This document shows, piece by piece, positions 1 through 9,826 of a stretch of 64,000 nucleotides of DNA; positions within the stretch are counted from its first letter, which is position 1, and each line of letters opens with the position of its first letter. Below the pieces are notes generated by a model that was given only the letters and a program-made list of their open reading frames with translations, had not been told where the DNA came from and ran no database searches. The position numbers were made by a program, and so were the translations under genes. The DNA is from Oxalobacteraceae bacterium (GTDB lineage: Bacteria; Pseudomonadota; Gammaproteobacteria; Burkholderiales; Burkholderiaceae_D), in assembly GCA_947374865.1 (NCBI GenBank), contig CANCDR010000012.1, forward strand, positions 29,053 through 93,052, given 5' to 3'.

Positions 1-697
1 AGTCGGCACAGGCAATACCGGCCGCTTTCAAGGTAGCGATAATTTTCGTGATTTGCAGCTCCTGGCTGACAGCATTATTGATCAGGCCATGCAGCGCCAT
101 CGACATCGGATCATCACCACCCGGCGTCACCCCATAGGCGGCGAACATGCGTTCAGCCGCAGCTTGCTGGGCGTCGAGCGCTTCCTTGTGCACGATGTGG
201 GCCGGATTACCGACCGCTGTCGCGCCCGCCGGAACCGGCTTGACCACCACCGCGTTCGAGCCGACCTTGGCGCCCTCACCCACCGTAAAGCCGCCGAGGA
301 TCTGCGCACCAGCGCCGATGATGACGTTATTTTCCAGCGTAGGATGTCGTTTAACGCCTTTATTGAGTGAGGTACCACCCAGTGTGACGCCTTGATAAAT
401 CGTGCAGTCGTCGCCGACGACCGCCGTTTCGCCGATCACAACACCAAAGCCGTGGTCGATAAAAACCCGCTGGCCGATTTGCGCACCAGGATGAATCTCG
501 ATGCCCGTCAACACGCGCGCCAGATAGGAAATAAAACGACCCAGCCATTTCAATCCATGTCGCCAGCACCAGCTCGACCAGCGGTGCAGGATGATGGCGT
601 GCAGACCGGGGTAGCACGTCAGCACTTCCCAGGCATTACGGGCCGCGGGATCACGCGCGATGATGCTATCGATATCTTGACGAATAAATTTGAACAT
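1..697 (-). CDS. cysE: Serine O-acetyltransferase CysE (EpsC-type), 3' end outside window
   Basis: Makes O-acetylserine from serine and acetyl-CoA, the first committed step of cysteine synthesis, in the cytosol. The 232 residues visible start MFKFIRQDI and carry an N-terminal helical domain followed by a left-handed beta-helix of hexapeptide repeats, with the family-typical stretches EIHPGAQIG, DHGFGVVIGETAVVG and GVTLGGTS. Near the cut end it reads VGNPAHIVHK, so only the variable C-terminal tail is lost beyond base 1. The ATG at 697 is the only start that gives the family N-terminus; its ribosome site is weak. It lies 90 bp downstream of rlmB on the same strand and may share that transcript. 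The frame stays open to the window edge, so the truncation is artificial. Confidence 0.93.
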   Translation of the reverse strand, partial: MFKFIRQDIDSIIARDPAARNAWEVLTCYPGLHAIILHRWSSWCWRHGLKWLGRFISYLARVLTGIEIHPGAQIGQRVFIDHGFGVVIGETAVVGDDCTIYQGVTLGGTSLNKGVKRHPTLENNVIIGAGAQILGGFTVGEGAKVGSNAVVVKPVPAGATAVGNPAHIVHKEALDAQQAAAERMFAAYGVTPGGDDPMSMALHGLINNAVSQELQITKIIATLKAAGIACAD

Positions 698-787
698 GAA
701 TAAGTGCTTGCAACAGGTGGCTGACAAGTCAAATGGTAACGCTTATGCCATTCGCTTGCCAGCCAGCTGAATTTTTACGCTGTATTT

Positions 788-1540
788 TTATGCAGCTGTG
801 GCCGCCTTGGCCAGACGTTGACGGCGTCCCTCATACAGACACACACCGGAGGCCACCGACACATTGAGACTTTCCACCGAACCGAACATCGGGATATGCA
901 CCAGCACGTCGCAGGCTTCGCGCGTGAGGCGTCGCAAGCCCTCGCCTTCGGATCCCATCACCAAAGCTGCCGGGCCGGAAAAATCTGCTGCATACAAGCC
1001 TTGCTCGGCATCGTCTGCGGTACCAATGAGCCAGATATCACGCTCCTTGAGTTCGCGCAGGGTACGGGCCAGGTTCGTGACGGTAATATAAGGCATCGAA
1101 TCGGCAGCACCGCTGGCCACCTTGGAGGCGGTCGCATTCAGGCCAACGGCTCTGTCCTTGGGCGCGATGACGGCATGCGCACCAGCGCCATCGGCCACGC
1201 GCAGACAGGCACCGAGGTTATGCGGATCGGTCACACCATCGAGCACCAGCAGTAGCGGCGGACCATCAATCGCATCGAGCAATTCATCCAGATTTCGCGC
1301 CAGGGAGATTTCTCCCGCCTTGGCGACCACACCCTGATGGCGCCGGGTGCCGACCATGGCCGACAGACGGGCATCGTCAGCCTGAATGATGCGTACATTA
1401 TAGAATTTGGCGGCATGCAGCAGGTCTTTCATGCGGCCATCGTGACGTTCAGTGTCGATATAAATCTCTTCGATCGACGAAGCTTCCTGACGCAGACGGG
1501 CTGTCACGGCGTGAAAGCCAAAAATAATTTTACTCTTCAT
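788..1540 (-). CDS. rlmB: 23S rRNA (guanosine-2'-O)-methyltransferase RlmB
   Basis: SPOUT-class (trefoil-knot) methyltransferase that, by family, 2'-O-methylates G2251 of 23S rRNA in the peptidyl-transferase P loop using S-adenosylmethionine. The 250 residues match the usual length. An N-terminal substrate-binding domain is followed by the three SPOUT motifs: [32 protein letters not shown] and [18 protein letters not shown]. The start is 3 nt after the rnr stop codon, so the two are almost certainly co-transcribed and probably translationally coupled. The rnr-rlmB pair is a common gammaproteobacterial and betaproteobacterial arrangement. Nothing is unusual in length or motifs. Confidence 0.95.
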   Translation of the reverse strand: MKSKIIFGFHAVTARLRQEASSIEEIYIDTERHDGRMKDLLHAAKFYNVRIIQADDARLSAMVGTRRHQGVVAKAGEISLARNLDELLDAIDGPPLLLVLDGVTDPHNLGACLRVADGAGAHAVIAPKDRAVGLNATASKVASGAADSMPYITVTNLARTLRELKERDIWLIGTADDAEQGLYAADFSGPAALVMGSEGEGLRRLTREACDVLVHIPMFGSVESLNVSVASGVCLYEGRRQRLAKAATAA

Positions 1541-1543
1541 GAA

Positions 1544-4021
1544 TCAATGTTTCTTTCTGCCTGTCTTGGACCGTAGTCCAGACGTGCGGGTTTTCTTTTC
1601 GGTGACGACCTTGGCCTGGGGTTTCGCGCTCGCGGCAGTTTTGCTGCGCGCCGGCTTCGCCGATGCCTTGCGATGTCCCTTGGTGTCAGGCGTTGGCATG
1701 ACGGCTTTTGGCTCAGGCGCTGAGGATGTTTTGTTCGATTTTTTGCCTGCCAGATCGGCACGCTTGGATTCGTTTTTGAGCACGGTACGGAAATTCGTCT
1801 CGGTGACCAGACGTAAATCGATCTTGCGTGCATCCAGATCGACCCGGCTGATCTGCACTGTTACCCGATCGGTGAGCTGATAGCGGATGCCGGTGCGTTC
1901 ACCGCGTAACTCATGGCGTGCGTCGTCATACTGGAAAAAGTCCGCGCCCAGCTCGGTGACATGCACCAGACCTTCGATAAACAGCGCATCGAGTTGGACA
2001 AAGATACCAAAGGTGGTCACGCCAGAAATGGTACCGGTGAATTCTTCGCCCAGTTTGTCGCGCACGAAGTAACACTTGAGCCAGGCTTCCACATCACGCG
2101 ACGCTTCATCTGCCCGACGTTCGTTAGCCGAACAATGAATGCCCAGCGCTTCCCATATCGCCTGTTCACCTTCGGTTTTTTGCTTGCCCGCTGCTTTGTC
2201 GACGGCAGCCATTTTACGTGCCGCTGGCGAGAGCAAGGTATTGAGCGATGTTGTGTCGATACCCTTGGGTGTATAGCGTTTGCCGGCTAAAATTGCCTTG
2301 ATCGCACGGTGCGTCAATAAATCGGGATAGCGTCGAATCGGGCTGGTGAAATGGGCATATGCCTCATACGACAAACCAAAGTGACCGATATTGTCCTGGC
2401 TATAGACCGCCTGCTGCATCGAACGCAGGAGCATCGTTTGCAGCAAGGCCGAATCGGGACGGGCTTTAATCTTCGGCATGAGCGCGGCGTAATCCGATGC
2501 GCTCGGTTTGTCACCGCCACCCAGACTGAGTCCGACCTGCTTGAGGAAGGTGCGCACCTGGGTTAATTTTTCTTTGGTCGGCCCGGCATGCACGCGGAAT
2601 AAACCCGGATGTTCATGCTCTTTGAGCAAATCGGCGGCACAGACGTTGGCCGCCAACATGCATTCCTCGATCAGGCGATGTGCATCGTTACGGGTACGCG
2701 GCAGAATTTGCTCGATCTTGCCGTTGGCATTGCAGACGATGTAAGTCTCAGTGGTTTCAAAGTCGATCGCACCGCGCACATGGCGCGCTTGCAGCAGTGC
2801 CTGAAACACTTCGTACAGATGCTGCAGATGCGGCACCAACCCTGGACGTCTGGCCGCTTCCGGGCCTTTGGTATTGGTCAGTATCGAAGCCACATCGGTA
2901 TAGGTCAGGCGGGCTGCGGAGTGAATCACAGCCGGATAAAACTGATAGGCCTTGATTTCACCGGTGGCGGTAATGACGGCATCGCACACCAAAGTCAGTC
3001 GGTCGACAGCAGGGTTGAGCGAACACAAACCATTCGATAATTTTTCCGGCAGCATGGGGATCACGCGGCGCGGGAAATAGACAGAAGTGGAGCGTTCGAT
3101 CGCATCCTGGTCAATCGCATCATTCGGTTTGACGTAGTGACTGACATCGGCAATCGCGACGATCAGACGGAAACCATTGGCGCGACCGATCTTCATCGGC
3201 TCGCAGTAGACGGCATCGTCGAAGTCACGCGCGTCTTCGCCATCGATGGTCACCATAGGGATATCGCGCAGGTCCACCCGCTCATCCAGATCGGCGTCAC
3301 GCACTTCGGACGGCAATTTGGCGGCCATTTTCAGGGCGGCGTCAGAAAATTCATGCGGCACACCGTACTTGCGCACGGCGATTTCGATCTCCATACCGGG
3401 GTCATCGATATCCCCCAGTACTTCGACGATTCTGCCTACCGGCTGCACATAACGTGAAGGCTGTTCGGTGAGTTCGATACTGACGACCTGGCCAGTCTTG
3501 GCCTTGCCTGCGCCACCGGTGAGGAGGATGTCCTGGCCGATGCGTTTGTCTTCCGGTGCGACGATCCAGACGCCGTTTTCGTTAAGTAAGCGGCCGATGA
3601 CGTGGGTATTGGCTCGCACCACGACTTCGACGATCGTGCCTTCCGGCCGGCCGCGCTTATCGACGCCGGTTACGCGCGCCTGGACGCGGTCACCATTGAG
3701 GACTTTTTGCATTTCACGTTCGGACAGAAAGAGGTCTGCGCTGCCGTCGTCAGGGATCAGAAAGCCGTAGCCTTCGCGATGGCCGGCAACGCGTCCTTCG
3801 ACAAAAGTCGTTTGGTGCGCCAGCTGAAAAAAGCCTTTGCGATCAGGTTTGATCTGGCCGTCACGCTCCATGGCGTTAAGACGGCGCGTCAATCCTTCGA
3901 GTTCGTCATTTTGCACCCCGAGGGTGCTGGCAAGGGACGCCGTGTCTTGCGGCGTCGTAGCTTGACGAAGGATGCCGAGGATTTCCTCCCGGCTGGGAAT
4001 GGTATAAGAATATTGGCTCAA
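1544..4021 (-). CDS. rnr: Ribonuclease R
   Basis: Processive 3'-to-5' exoribonuclease that degrades structured RNA and takes part in rRNA quality control. The 825 residues show the family order: N-terminal winged-helix region (about 1-70), cold-shock domains, the RNB catalytic domain with the acidic motif DGEDARDFDDAV near residue 260, an S1 RNA-binding domain (GTISGVTTFGIFVQLDALF, around 650-740), and a long basic tail (about 750-825) rich in Lys, Ala, Ser and Thr and ending KKH. The tail is longer and more lysine-rich than the core needs, as in many RNase R proteins where it helps bind structured RNA. First gene of the rnr-rlmB unit; the divergent tRNA-Leu lies upstream. Confidence 0.96.
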   Translation of the reverse strand: MSQYSYTIPSREEILGILRQATTPQDTASLASTLGVQNDELEGLTRRLNAMERDGQIKPDRKGFFQLAHQTTFVEGRVAGHREGYGFLIPDDGSADLFLSEREMQKVLNGDRVQARVTGVDKRGRPEGTIVEVVVRANTHVIGRLLNENGVWIVAPEDKRIGQDILLTGGAGKAKTGQVVSIELTEQPSRYVQPVGRIVEVLGDIDDPGMEIEIAVRKYGVPHEFSDAALKMAAKLPSEVRDADLDERVDLRDIPMVTIDGEDARDFDDAVYCEPMKIGRANGFRLIVAIADVSHYVKPNDAIDQDAIERSTSVYFPRRVIPMLPEKLSNGLCSLNPAVDRLTLVCDAVITATGEIKAYQFYPAVIHSAARLTYTDVASILTNTKGPEAARRPGLVPHLQHLYEVFQALLQARHVRGAIDFETTETYIVCNANGKIEQILPRTRNDAHRLIEECMLAANVCAADLLKEHEHPGLFRVHAGPTKEKLTQVRTFLKQVGLSLGGGDKPSASDYAALMPKIKARPDSALLQTMLLRSMQQAVYSQDNIGHFGLSYEAYAHFTSPIRRYPDLLTHRAIKAILAGKRYTPKGIDTTSLNTLLSPAARKMAAVDKAAGKQKTEGEQAIWEALGIHCSANERRADEASRDVEAWLKCYFVRDKLGEEFTGTISGVTTFGIFVQLDALFIEGLVHVTELGADFFQYDDARHELRGERTGIRYQLTDRVTVQISRVDLDARKIDLRLVTETNFRTVLKNESKRADLAGKKSNKTSSAPEPKAVMPTPDTKGHRKASAKPARSKTAASAKPQAKVVTEKKTRTSGLRSKTGRKKH

Positions 4022-4126
4022 AAGCGTGCTTTGTAATTAAAAGTTGGAACGGTGTCAAGTGTAACGGAGTGGCGCCTTTTTTACTTAGGATCTCTCATAT
4101 TTAAATGAATTTTTCATTCGTCTGCA

Positions 4127-4154
4127 TTGACACAATCTTTATATCGGCTATACT
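4127..4154 (+). promoter_or_regulatory. Sigma-70 promoter of tRNA-Leu
   Basis: Perfect -35 box TTGACA (4127-4132), 16-nt spacer, and -10 box TATACT (4149-4154), 54 nt before the mature tRNA 5' end. The stretch after the -10 begins CTCGCC, a GC-rich discriminator of the kind associated with growth-rate and stringent control of stable-RNA promoters. This is the closest match to consensus I found in the window. Confidence 0.82.
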
Positions 4155-4207
4155 CTCGCCTTTCCTGCTGTAACGGCGGGGAAAGTAGGAAGCGCTAAAT
4201 TTGCAGT

Positions 4208-4292
4208 GCCCACGTGGCGGAATTGGTAGACGCGCATGGTTCAGGTCCATGTGCCGCAAGGTGTGGGGGTTCGAGTCCCTCCGTGGGCACCA
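4208..4292 (+). tRNA. tRNA-Leu (anticodon CAG)
   Basis: 85-nt class II tRNA with encoded CCA. The acceptor stem GCCCACG (4208-4214) pairs with CGTGGGC (4282-4288), followed by discriminator A and CCA. The D-loop has GGTAGACGC; the anticodon arm is CATGG-TTCAGGT-CCATG, so the anticodon is CAG, reading CUG; a long variable arm follows; the T arm is GGGGG-TTCGAGT-CCCTC. CUG is likely a major leucine codon in this genome, which fits the strong promoter and its own terminators. It is a stand-alone transcription unit on the plus strand between two minus-strand operons. Confidence 0.97.
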
Positions 4293-4304
4293 AAAATTAA
4301 TTAA

Positions 4305-4329
4305 GTACGCGAAAGCGTGCTTTTTTTTT
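4305..4329 (+). terminator. Rho-independent terminator of tRNA-Leu (first)
   Basis: Six-pair stem GTACGC/GCGTGC (one G-T pair) closed by a GAAA tetraloop (4305-4320), followed by nine T (4321-4329). It starts 12 nt after the tRNA CCA end. Read on the minus strand the stem is followed by a T-rich run, so it may also help stop the converging purA transcript. Confidence 0.85.
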
Positions 4330-4337
4330 GCGCAATC

Positions 4338-4366
4338 ATAAAGCACCGGCGTGCTTTATCTTTTTT
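4338..4366 (+). terminator. Second tandem terminator after tRNA-Leu
   Basis: Nine-pair stem ATAAAGCAC/GTGCTTTAT with loop CGGC (4338-4359), then C and six T (to 4366). It lies immediately behind the first terminator, giving a double stop between the tRNA and the converging phosphoribosyltransferase gene that ends at 4379. Confidence 0.75.
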
Positions 4367-4378
4367 GTGCCACCCGAC

Positions 4379-4912
4379 TTAGGCTTCGCCTCTTTTTAAC
4401 CAGCCTGCCAACTGGCTGGGGCGTAATCCATCAAAATCTTCAAACGGCTGATGAATCCACGGATTGGTCGGTAAATGGGTCAGGTAAAAGTCTGGCTGCA
4501 TGATCGAGCAGGCCTTCCACCAAATTACGCCGGATTTAACTTCCGTGACCGCGGGATAATTATGCCGCAGGTGTTTTTGCACCTGATCGAGCGTCACGCC
4601 AGAGTCGACCAAATCATCAAGCAGCAAAATACGGCCGCCCAGGCTGCCCTTGGACATGGCGATCGATTGCCCAATATCGAGGGACTCCTGCACCGTGCCC
4701 TCCTCTGCCCGATAGGAACTGGTCGATAAAATCGCCAGCGGTACGGAAAAAATTCGCGAAAAAATATCACCTGGGCGGAGGCCACCCCTTGCCAGACACA
4801 ATATCTGATCAAATTTCCAACCTGATTCATGCACGATAAGCGCCAATTGGACGATGGCACGCTCATAGTCTTCGTTGGATACCCATAAATCTTTGTCCGT
4901 CGATGTCTGCAC
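4379..4912 (-). CDS. Phosphoribosyltransferase (xanthine/guanine PRTase-like)
   Basis: Type I phosphoribosyltransferase of 177 residues, probably purine salvage: transfers a base onto PRPP. The PRPP-binding signature RILLLDDLVDSGVTLDQV is clear, and CLARGGLRPG is the loop near the pyrophosphate site. The reading frame stays open far upstream into purA, but the start is best placed at a GTG (4912) preceded by AGGAGAG five to six bases upstream; residues before it look like shadow translation (Arg/Pro/Cys-rich). It lies 37 nt behind purA, in the same operon, which supports a role in purine metabolism. The exact base specificity cannot be read from sequence. Confidence 0.85.
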   Translation of the reverse strand: MQTSTDKDLWVSNEDYERAIVQLALIVHESGWKFDQILCLARGGLRPGDIFSRIFSVPLAILSTSSYRAEEGTVQESLDIGQSIAMSKGSLGGRILLLDDLVDSGVTLDQVQKHLRHNYPAVTEVKSGVIWWKACSIMQPDFYLTHLPTNPWIHQPFEDFDGLRPSQLAGWLKRGEA

Positions 4913-4949
4913 CGATCTCTCCTGCTTCAATCTGTTCTTGTTGCTGCGT

Positions 4950-6266
<1,317 letters not shown>

Positions 6267-7418
6267 TTAACTTAAATTTTGAATATGCCACGCATCATTT
6301 TGAAACACGATCGCGCGGTCGCAGTCGAATTCGTCCTGATCATTGTCGTGGCCGGGTAAATTTTGAATTACGATTTCGCCTGCGCGGCGTAATTCAGCAA
6401 TTTTTTCGTTCAACGCAGCGCTTTTGCCCCAAGGAGCGCGAATGGCCGCCTTGCGTGGCGCGCTCGGCAGCAGTCGCGCCAATTCGCGCAAATCCAGCGA
6501 GAAGCCGGTGGCGGGACGTGCGCGGCCAAAGGCTTCGCCGACATGGTCATAGCGGCCACCGCGGGCGACCGCATTGGGCAGGCCGGGGACGTAGATGGCA
6601 AACATGGCGCCGCTTTCGTATTGGTAGCCGCGCAGATCGGCCAGATCGATCGTGACCTTGGCGCTACCGGCCAGATCAAGCAAGGCGGTCAGGTCATCGA
6701 GCGCTTGGGTAATGCCTGGCATTGCAGGCAAAGCCTTGCGGGCCCGGTCAAGCACTTCGCGTTCGCCATACAACGAGGTCAAGGCCAGTAGTGCATCGCG
6801 CGTGACTGGCGCGTAATCAGCACATAATATTTTGAGCCCTGGCGCATCCTTGGCGCGCAGCAGAGCGACTAAGGCGATCTGATCGCGCTGGGCGGCGGCA
6901 TCGGTGGCGATGATCGCGCGCAGAATGCCGACGTGGCACAAATCAAGGCGTACCTGGGTAAAACCGGCCAAAGCCAACGTTGCCAAGGCCAGCTCCTGGA
7001 TTTCGGCATCGGCTTCGAGACCGGCGTGACCATAAATTTCGGCACCGATTTGCAGCGGCTCGCGGGTCGCATGTAAGCCAATCGGCAGAGTATGCAAGAC
7101 GCTGCCGGCGTAGCACAGACGCGTGACCGAGGCGCGGTTTAACAAATGGGCATCGATACGCGCAACCTGCGTGGTCATGTCGGCGCGTAGTCCCATGGTG
7201 CGGCCAGAGAGCTGATCGACCAGCTTGAAAGTGCGCAGATTCATGTCGTCACCGGCACCGGCGAGTAGTGATTCCACATACTCCAGCAGGGGCGGCATGA
7301 CCAGTTCGTAGCCGTACAGGCGGTATTGATCCAGAATAGCGCGCCGCAATTCTTCTATTTTGCGCGCTTCGGACGGCAATACGTCGGCAATGTTTTCAGG
7401 TAAAAGCCAGTTCGGCAT
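6267..7418 (-). CDS. hisZ: ATP phosphoribosyltransferase regulatory subunit HisZ
   Basis: Paralogue of histidyl-tRNA synthetase that has lost aminoacylation and serves as the regulatory partner of short-form HisG in the first step of histidine synthesis. The 383 residues start [18 protein letters not shown] and keep the class II-like core ([29 protein letters not shown]) but lack the C-terminal anticodon-binding domain seen in hisS at 14.6-16.0 kb. Its presence implies that hisG, elsewhere in the genome, is the short form. The neighbouring purA is the usual betaproteobacterial arrangement. Confidence 0.94.
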   Translation of the reverse strand: MPNWLLPENIADVLPSEARKIEELRRAILDQYRLYGYELVMPPLLEYVESLLAGAGDDMNLRTFKLVDQLSGRTMGLRADMTTQVARIDAHLLNRASVTRLCYAGSVLHTLPIGLHATREPLQIGAEIYGHAGLEADAEIQELALATLALAGFTQVRLDLCHVGILRAIIATDAAAQRDQIALVALLRAKDAPGLKILCADYAPVTRDALLALTSLYGEREVLDRARKALPAMPGITQALDDLTALLDLAGSAKVTIDLADLRGYQYESGAMFAIYVPGLPNAVARGGRYDHVGEAFGRARPATGFSLDLRELARLLPSAPRKAAIRAPWGKSAALNEKIAELRRAGEIVIQNLPGHDNDQDEFDCDRAIVFQNDAWHIQNLS

Positions 7419-7464
7419 GAAAGTATGAAAAACGTCAGAGTTAAAAAAAACTCACACAGCGGGC

Positions 7465-7488
7465 GCGTGCTTCATCGCGGAAGCATGC
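7465..7488 (-). terminator. Possible weak terminator or attenuator between hflC and hisZ
   Basis: Nine-pair stem (one G-T pair) GCGTGCTTC/GAAGCATGC with a 6-nt loop inside the 154-bp gap between hflC and hisZ. On the minus strand eight T follow, but only after a 14-nt spacer (7443-7450), which is far for a classical terminator. It may reduce read-through from hflKC into hisZ, or be a stabilising hairpin. The gap has no other recognisable feature. Confidence 0.35.
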
Positions 7489-7572
7489 AGCCAGACTCAG
7501 TGTATGTCATGGAAACAAATTGTCGACGCGCTACCGGACCGCTCTCAGGCAGCCACTGGCAGCGCGCAGATG

Positions 7573-8466
7573 TTATTTTTTACTGGATGAAGCCGCGCCG
7601 GTACCCGAACCCTTGAAGTATTTAAAGAATTCGGAATTGGCATCGACGACCAGCATGTCACTGCGATTTTTAAAGCTGGCGCGGTATGCATCGAGGCTGC
7701 GATAAAATTTATAGAATTCCGGATTTTGTCCGAATGCCTGGGCATAAATTTGCGAAGCCTTGGCATCGCCGTCGCCACGAATCTGTTCTGCATCCCGATA
7801 CGCTTCGGCCAAAATAACGGTCCGCTGACGATCAGCATCGGCGCGAATTTTTTCTGATTCGGCAGCACCGGTGGAACGTAACTCGTTGGCCACCCTCACC
7901 CGCTCGGCCTTCATACGGTCGTACACCGAATTATTGATCTGTTCGACGTAATCGACGCGCTTTAAGCGCACATCGATGATTTCTACGCCAATCTGTTTGG
8001 ACTCATCGGTGACCTTTTTACGGATCGCATCCATCACCTTGCCGCGCTCGCCAGAAATCACTTCACGCACCGTGCGCTTGGTAATTTCATCGTTTAAGGC
8101 CGCTTTAACGATTTGCGACATACGATCCTGGGCGCGACGCTCTTCACCGCCAAAGCTAACGAAATACAGCCGTGGTTCAATGATTTTCCACTTGACGAAG
8201 GCATCAACGAGGATATTTTTCTTTTCGGCGGTAATGAAGCGGTCGGCTTCCGGTGAATCAAGCGTCAGGATACGCTTATCGAGAAACAGCACGTTTTGGA
8301 ACGGTGGCGGCAGTTTAAAATGCAGACCTGGTTCCTTGATGACTTGCTTGACCTCACCCAGGGCGAAGACAATGGCGTACTGCCTTTGATCGACCACAAA
8401 GAGGGTCGAGTAAAGCACGATCAGGGCAATGAAGCCCGTGACGGCAAAAGAAAATAAACGGTTCAT
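7573..8466 (-). CDS. hflC: Protease modulator HflC
   Basis: Band-7/SPFH membrane protein that forms the HflKC cage around FtsH and tunes membrane protein degradation. The 297 residues have one N-terminal membrane segment (LFSFAVTGFIALIVLYSTLF), the SPFH domain starting VVDQRQYAIVFALGEVKQ, and a long helical/coiled-coil part with RVANELRSTGAAESEKIRAD. The ATG overlaps the hflK stop by one base (TAATG), so translation is probably coupled for equal amounts of the two partners. Confidence 0.95.
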   Translation of the reverse strand: MNRLFSFAVTGFIALIVLYSTLFVVDQRQYAIVFALGEVKQVIKEPGLHFKLPPPFQNVLFLDKRILTLDSPEADRFITAEKKNILVDAFVKWKIIEPRLYFVSFGGEERRAQDRMSQIVKAALNDEITKRTVREVISGERGKVMDAIRKKVTDESKQIGVEIIDVRLKRVDYVEQINNSVYDRMKAERVRVANELRSTGAAESEKIRADADRQRTVILAEAYRDAEQIRGDGDAKASQIYAQAFGQNPEFYKFYRSLDAYRASFKNRSDMLVVDANSEFFKYFKGSGTGAASSSKK

Positions 8467-9767
8467 TAACGTGTCTCCCGATCGCGTGATTCGCGGCTGT
8501 CGCGGCTACGAGAATCCTTTTGACGCTGAATTTCAATCGTTGGTAAGCTGTCTGGTACAGCGGGCGCAGGTGTGGTGGCGGCTGACTTGTTGGCGTTACC
8601 GTCGCTGGCCGACTGCGCGATCAATTTGTCGAGTGGAAGATACAGCAGATTACTGCCGCTCTTGGCGTCTACCATGACCTTGGTGGTGGTAGCAAAAATC
8701 TGCTGCATGGTATCGAGATACATACGATCGCGGGTCACGCCCGGCGCCTTGTTATATTCGACCAAGACCTGCTTGAAACGTGCCGCTTCACCCTGGGCTG
8801 TGGCGACCACGCGCGCACGGTAGCCTTCGGACTCTTCCTGCAGACGCGAAGCATTACCGCGTGCCTTAGGAATCACGTCATTAGCGTAGGCCTGGCCTTC
8901 ATTCTTTTGCCGTTCGCGGTCCTGACCTGCCTTGACGGCATCGTCAAAGGCTGCCTGTACCTGCTCCGGTGGCTGCACGCCCTGCATGGTCACATTGGTG
9001 ACCTGGGCGCCGGTTTGATAGCGATCGAGCGTTTCCTGCATCAATTGCGCGACATCGAAGGCGACTTTTTCACGCCCTTCGTACAACACAAAATCCATCT
9101 TGCTGCGGCCGACGATTTCACGAATCGAGGTCTCGGCGACCTGGCGCACGGTGTCATCCTGGTCACGATTACTAAATACCCAGTCGGAGGCATTTTTCAG
9201 GCGATATTGCACGGCAAATTGAATATCGATGATGTTTTCGTCATCGGTCAGCATGAGCGATTCACGCGGCTGTTTGTTACGCACATTATTGCGATAACCA
9301 ACTTCGACGGTACGCACCTGCGAAACGTTGACGATTTCATTCGATTGAATCGGATACGGCCAGCGCCAGTTAAAACCCGCTGGCGTGGTGTGACTGTATT
9401 TGCCGAAGGTCAGAATCACGGCAGTTTGCCCTTCCTGGACGATGAAGAAGCCGCTGACCAGCCACAAAAAACCGACGATCACAGCGATCACGCCTGCACC
9501 GAGACCAGCACCGCGCATGTCGGGTTTGAAACCGTCGCCGCCCAAACCACCGCCACCGCCGCCATTCCCTTTGCCGTTGAAAAGCTTGTTCAGACGTTGG
9601 TTAAAGTCACGCCATAGCTGATCCAGATCAGGCGGTCCCTCCACAGGCTTCTTGCGCTCTTGAGAAGGCGGTTTCTTGTCCTCGTCGGAACCACGGCCCC
9701 AGCCGGGATCATTCAGCGAGAACTTCAGGCCGATTTTTTTTAAAGTCGCTAGCATTCTTTGGCTCAT
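8466..9767 (-). CDS. hflK: Protease modulator HflK
   Basis: Partner of HflC in the periplasm-facing SPFH cage around FtsH. The 433 residues carry a Gly-rich, charged N-terminus (GKGNGGGGGGLGGDGFK around 66-82), one membrane segment (GVIAVIVGFLWLVSGFFIV), the SPFH domain and a C-terminal low-complexity Arg/Ser/Asp tail (SRDSRESRDRETR). The Gly-rich cytoplasmic tail is typical of HflK. It lies in the hfq-hflX-hflK-hflC cluster conserved across proteobacteria, 59 nt behind hflX. Confidence 0.95.
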   Translation of the reverse strand: MSQRMLATLKKIGLKFSLNDPGWGRGSDEDKKPPSQERKKPVEGPPDLDQLWRDFNQRLNKLFNGKGNGGGGGGLGGDGFKPDMRGAGLGAGVIAVIVGFLWLVSGFFIVQEGQTAVILTFGKYSHTTPAGFNWRWPYPIQSNEIVNVSQVRTVEVGYRNNVRNKQPRESLMLTDDENIIDIQFAVQYRLKNASDWVFSNRDQDDTVRQVAETSIREIVGRSKMDFVLYEGREKVAFDVAQLMQETLDRYQTGAQVTNVTMQGVQPPEQVQAAFDDAVKAGQDRERQKNEGQAYANDVIPKARGNASRLQEESEGYRARVVATAQGEAARFKQVLVEYNKAPGVTRDRMYLDTMQQIFATTTKVMVDAKSGSNLLYLPLDKLIAQSASDGNANKSAATTPAPAVPDSLPTIEIQRQKDSRSRDSRESRDRETR

Positions 9768-9826
9768 TATGGCGCGTCACATTCACAAACGGGTTCAATT
9801 GCAAGCAAAAATTATTATTAACCCAA

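Noticed and set aside
4101..4346. 81-residue open frame antisense to the tRNA-Leu
   Set aside because: It reads through the complement of the tRNA and its hairpins; the stretch RRDSNPHTLRHMDLNHARL is the familiar artefact of translating a tRNA-Leu complement.
7425..7616. 63-residue plus-strand frame between hisZ and hflC
   Set aside because: Overlaps the hflC 3' end, has no ribosome site and no family resemblance.
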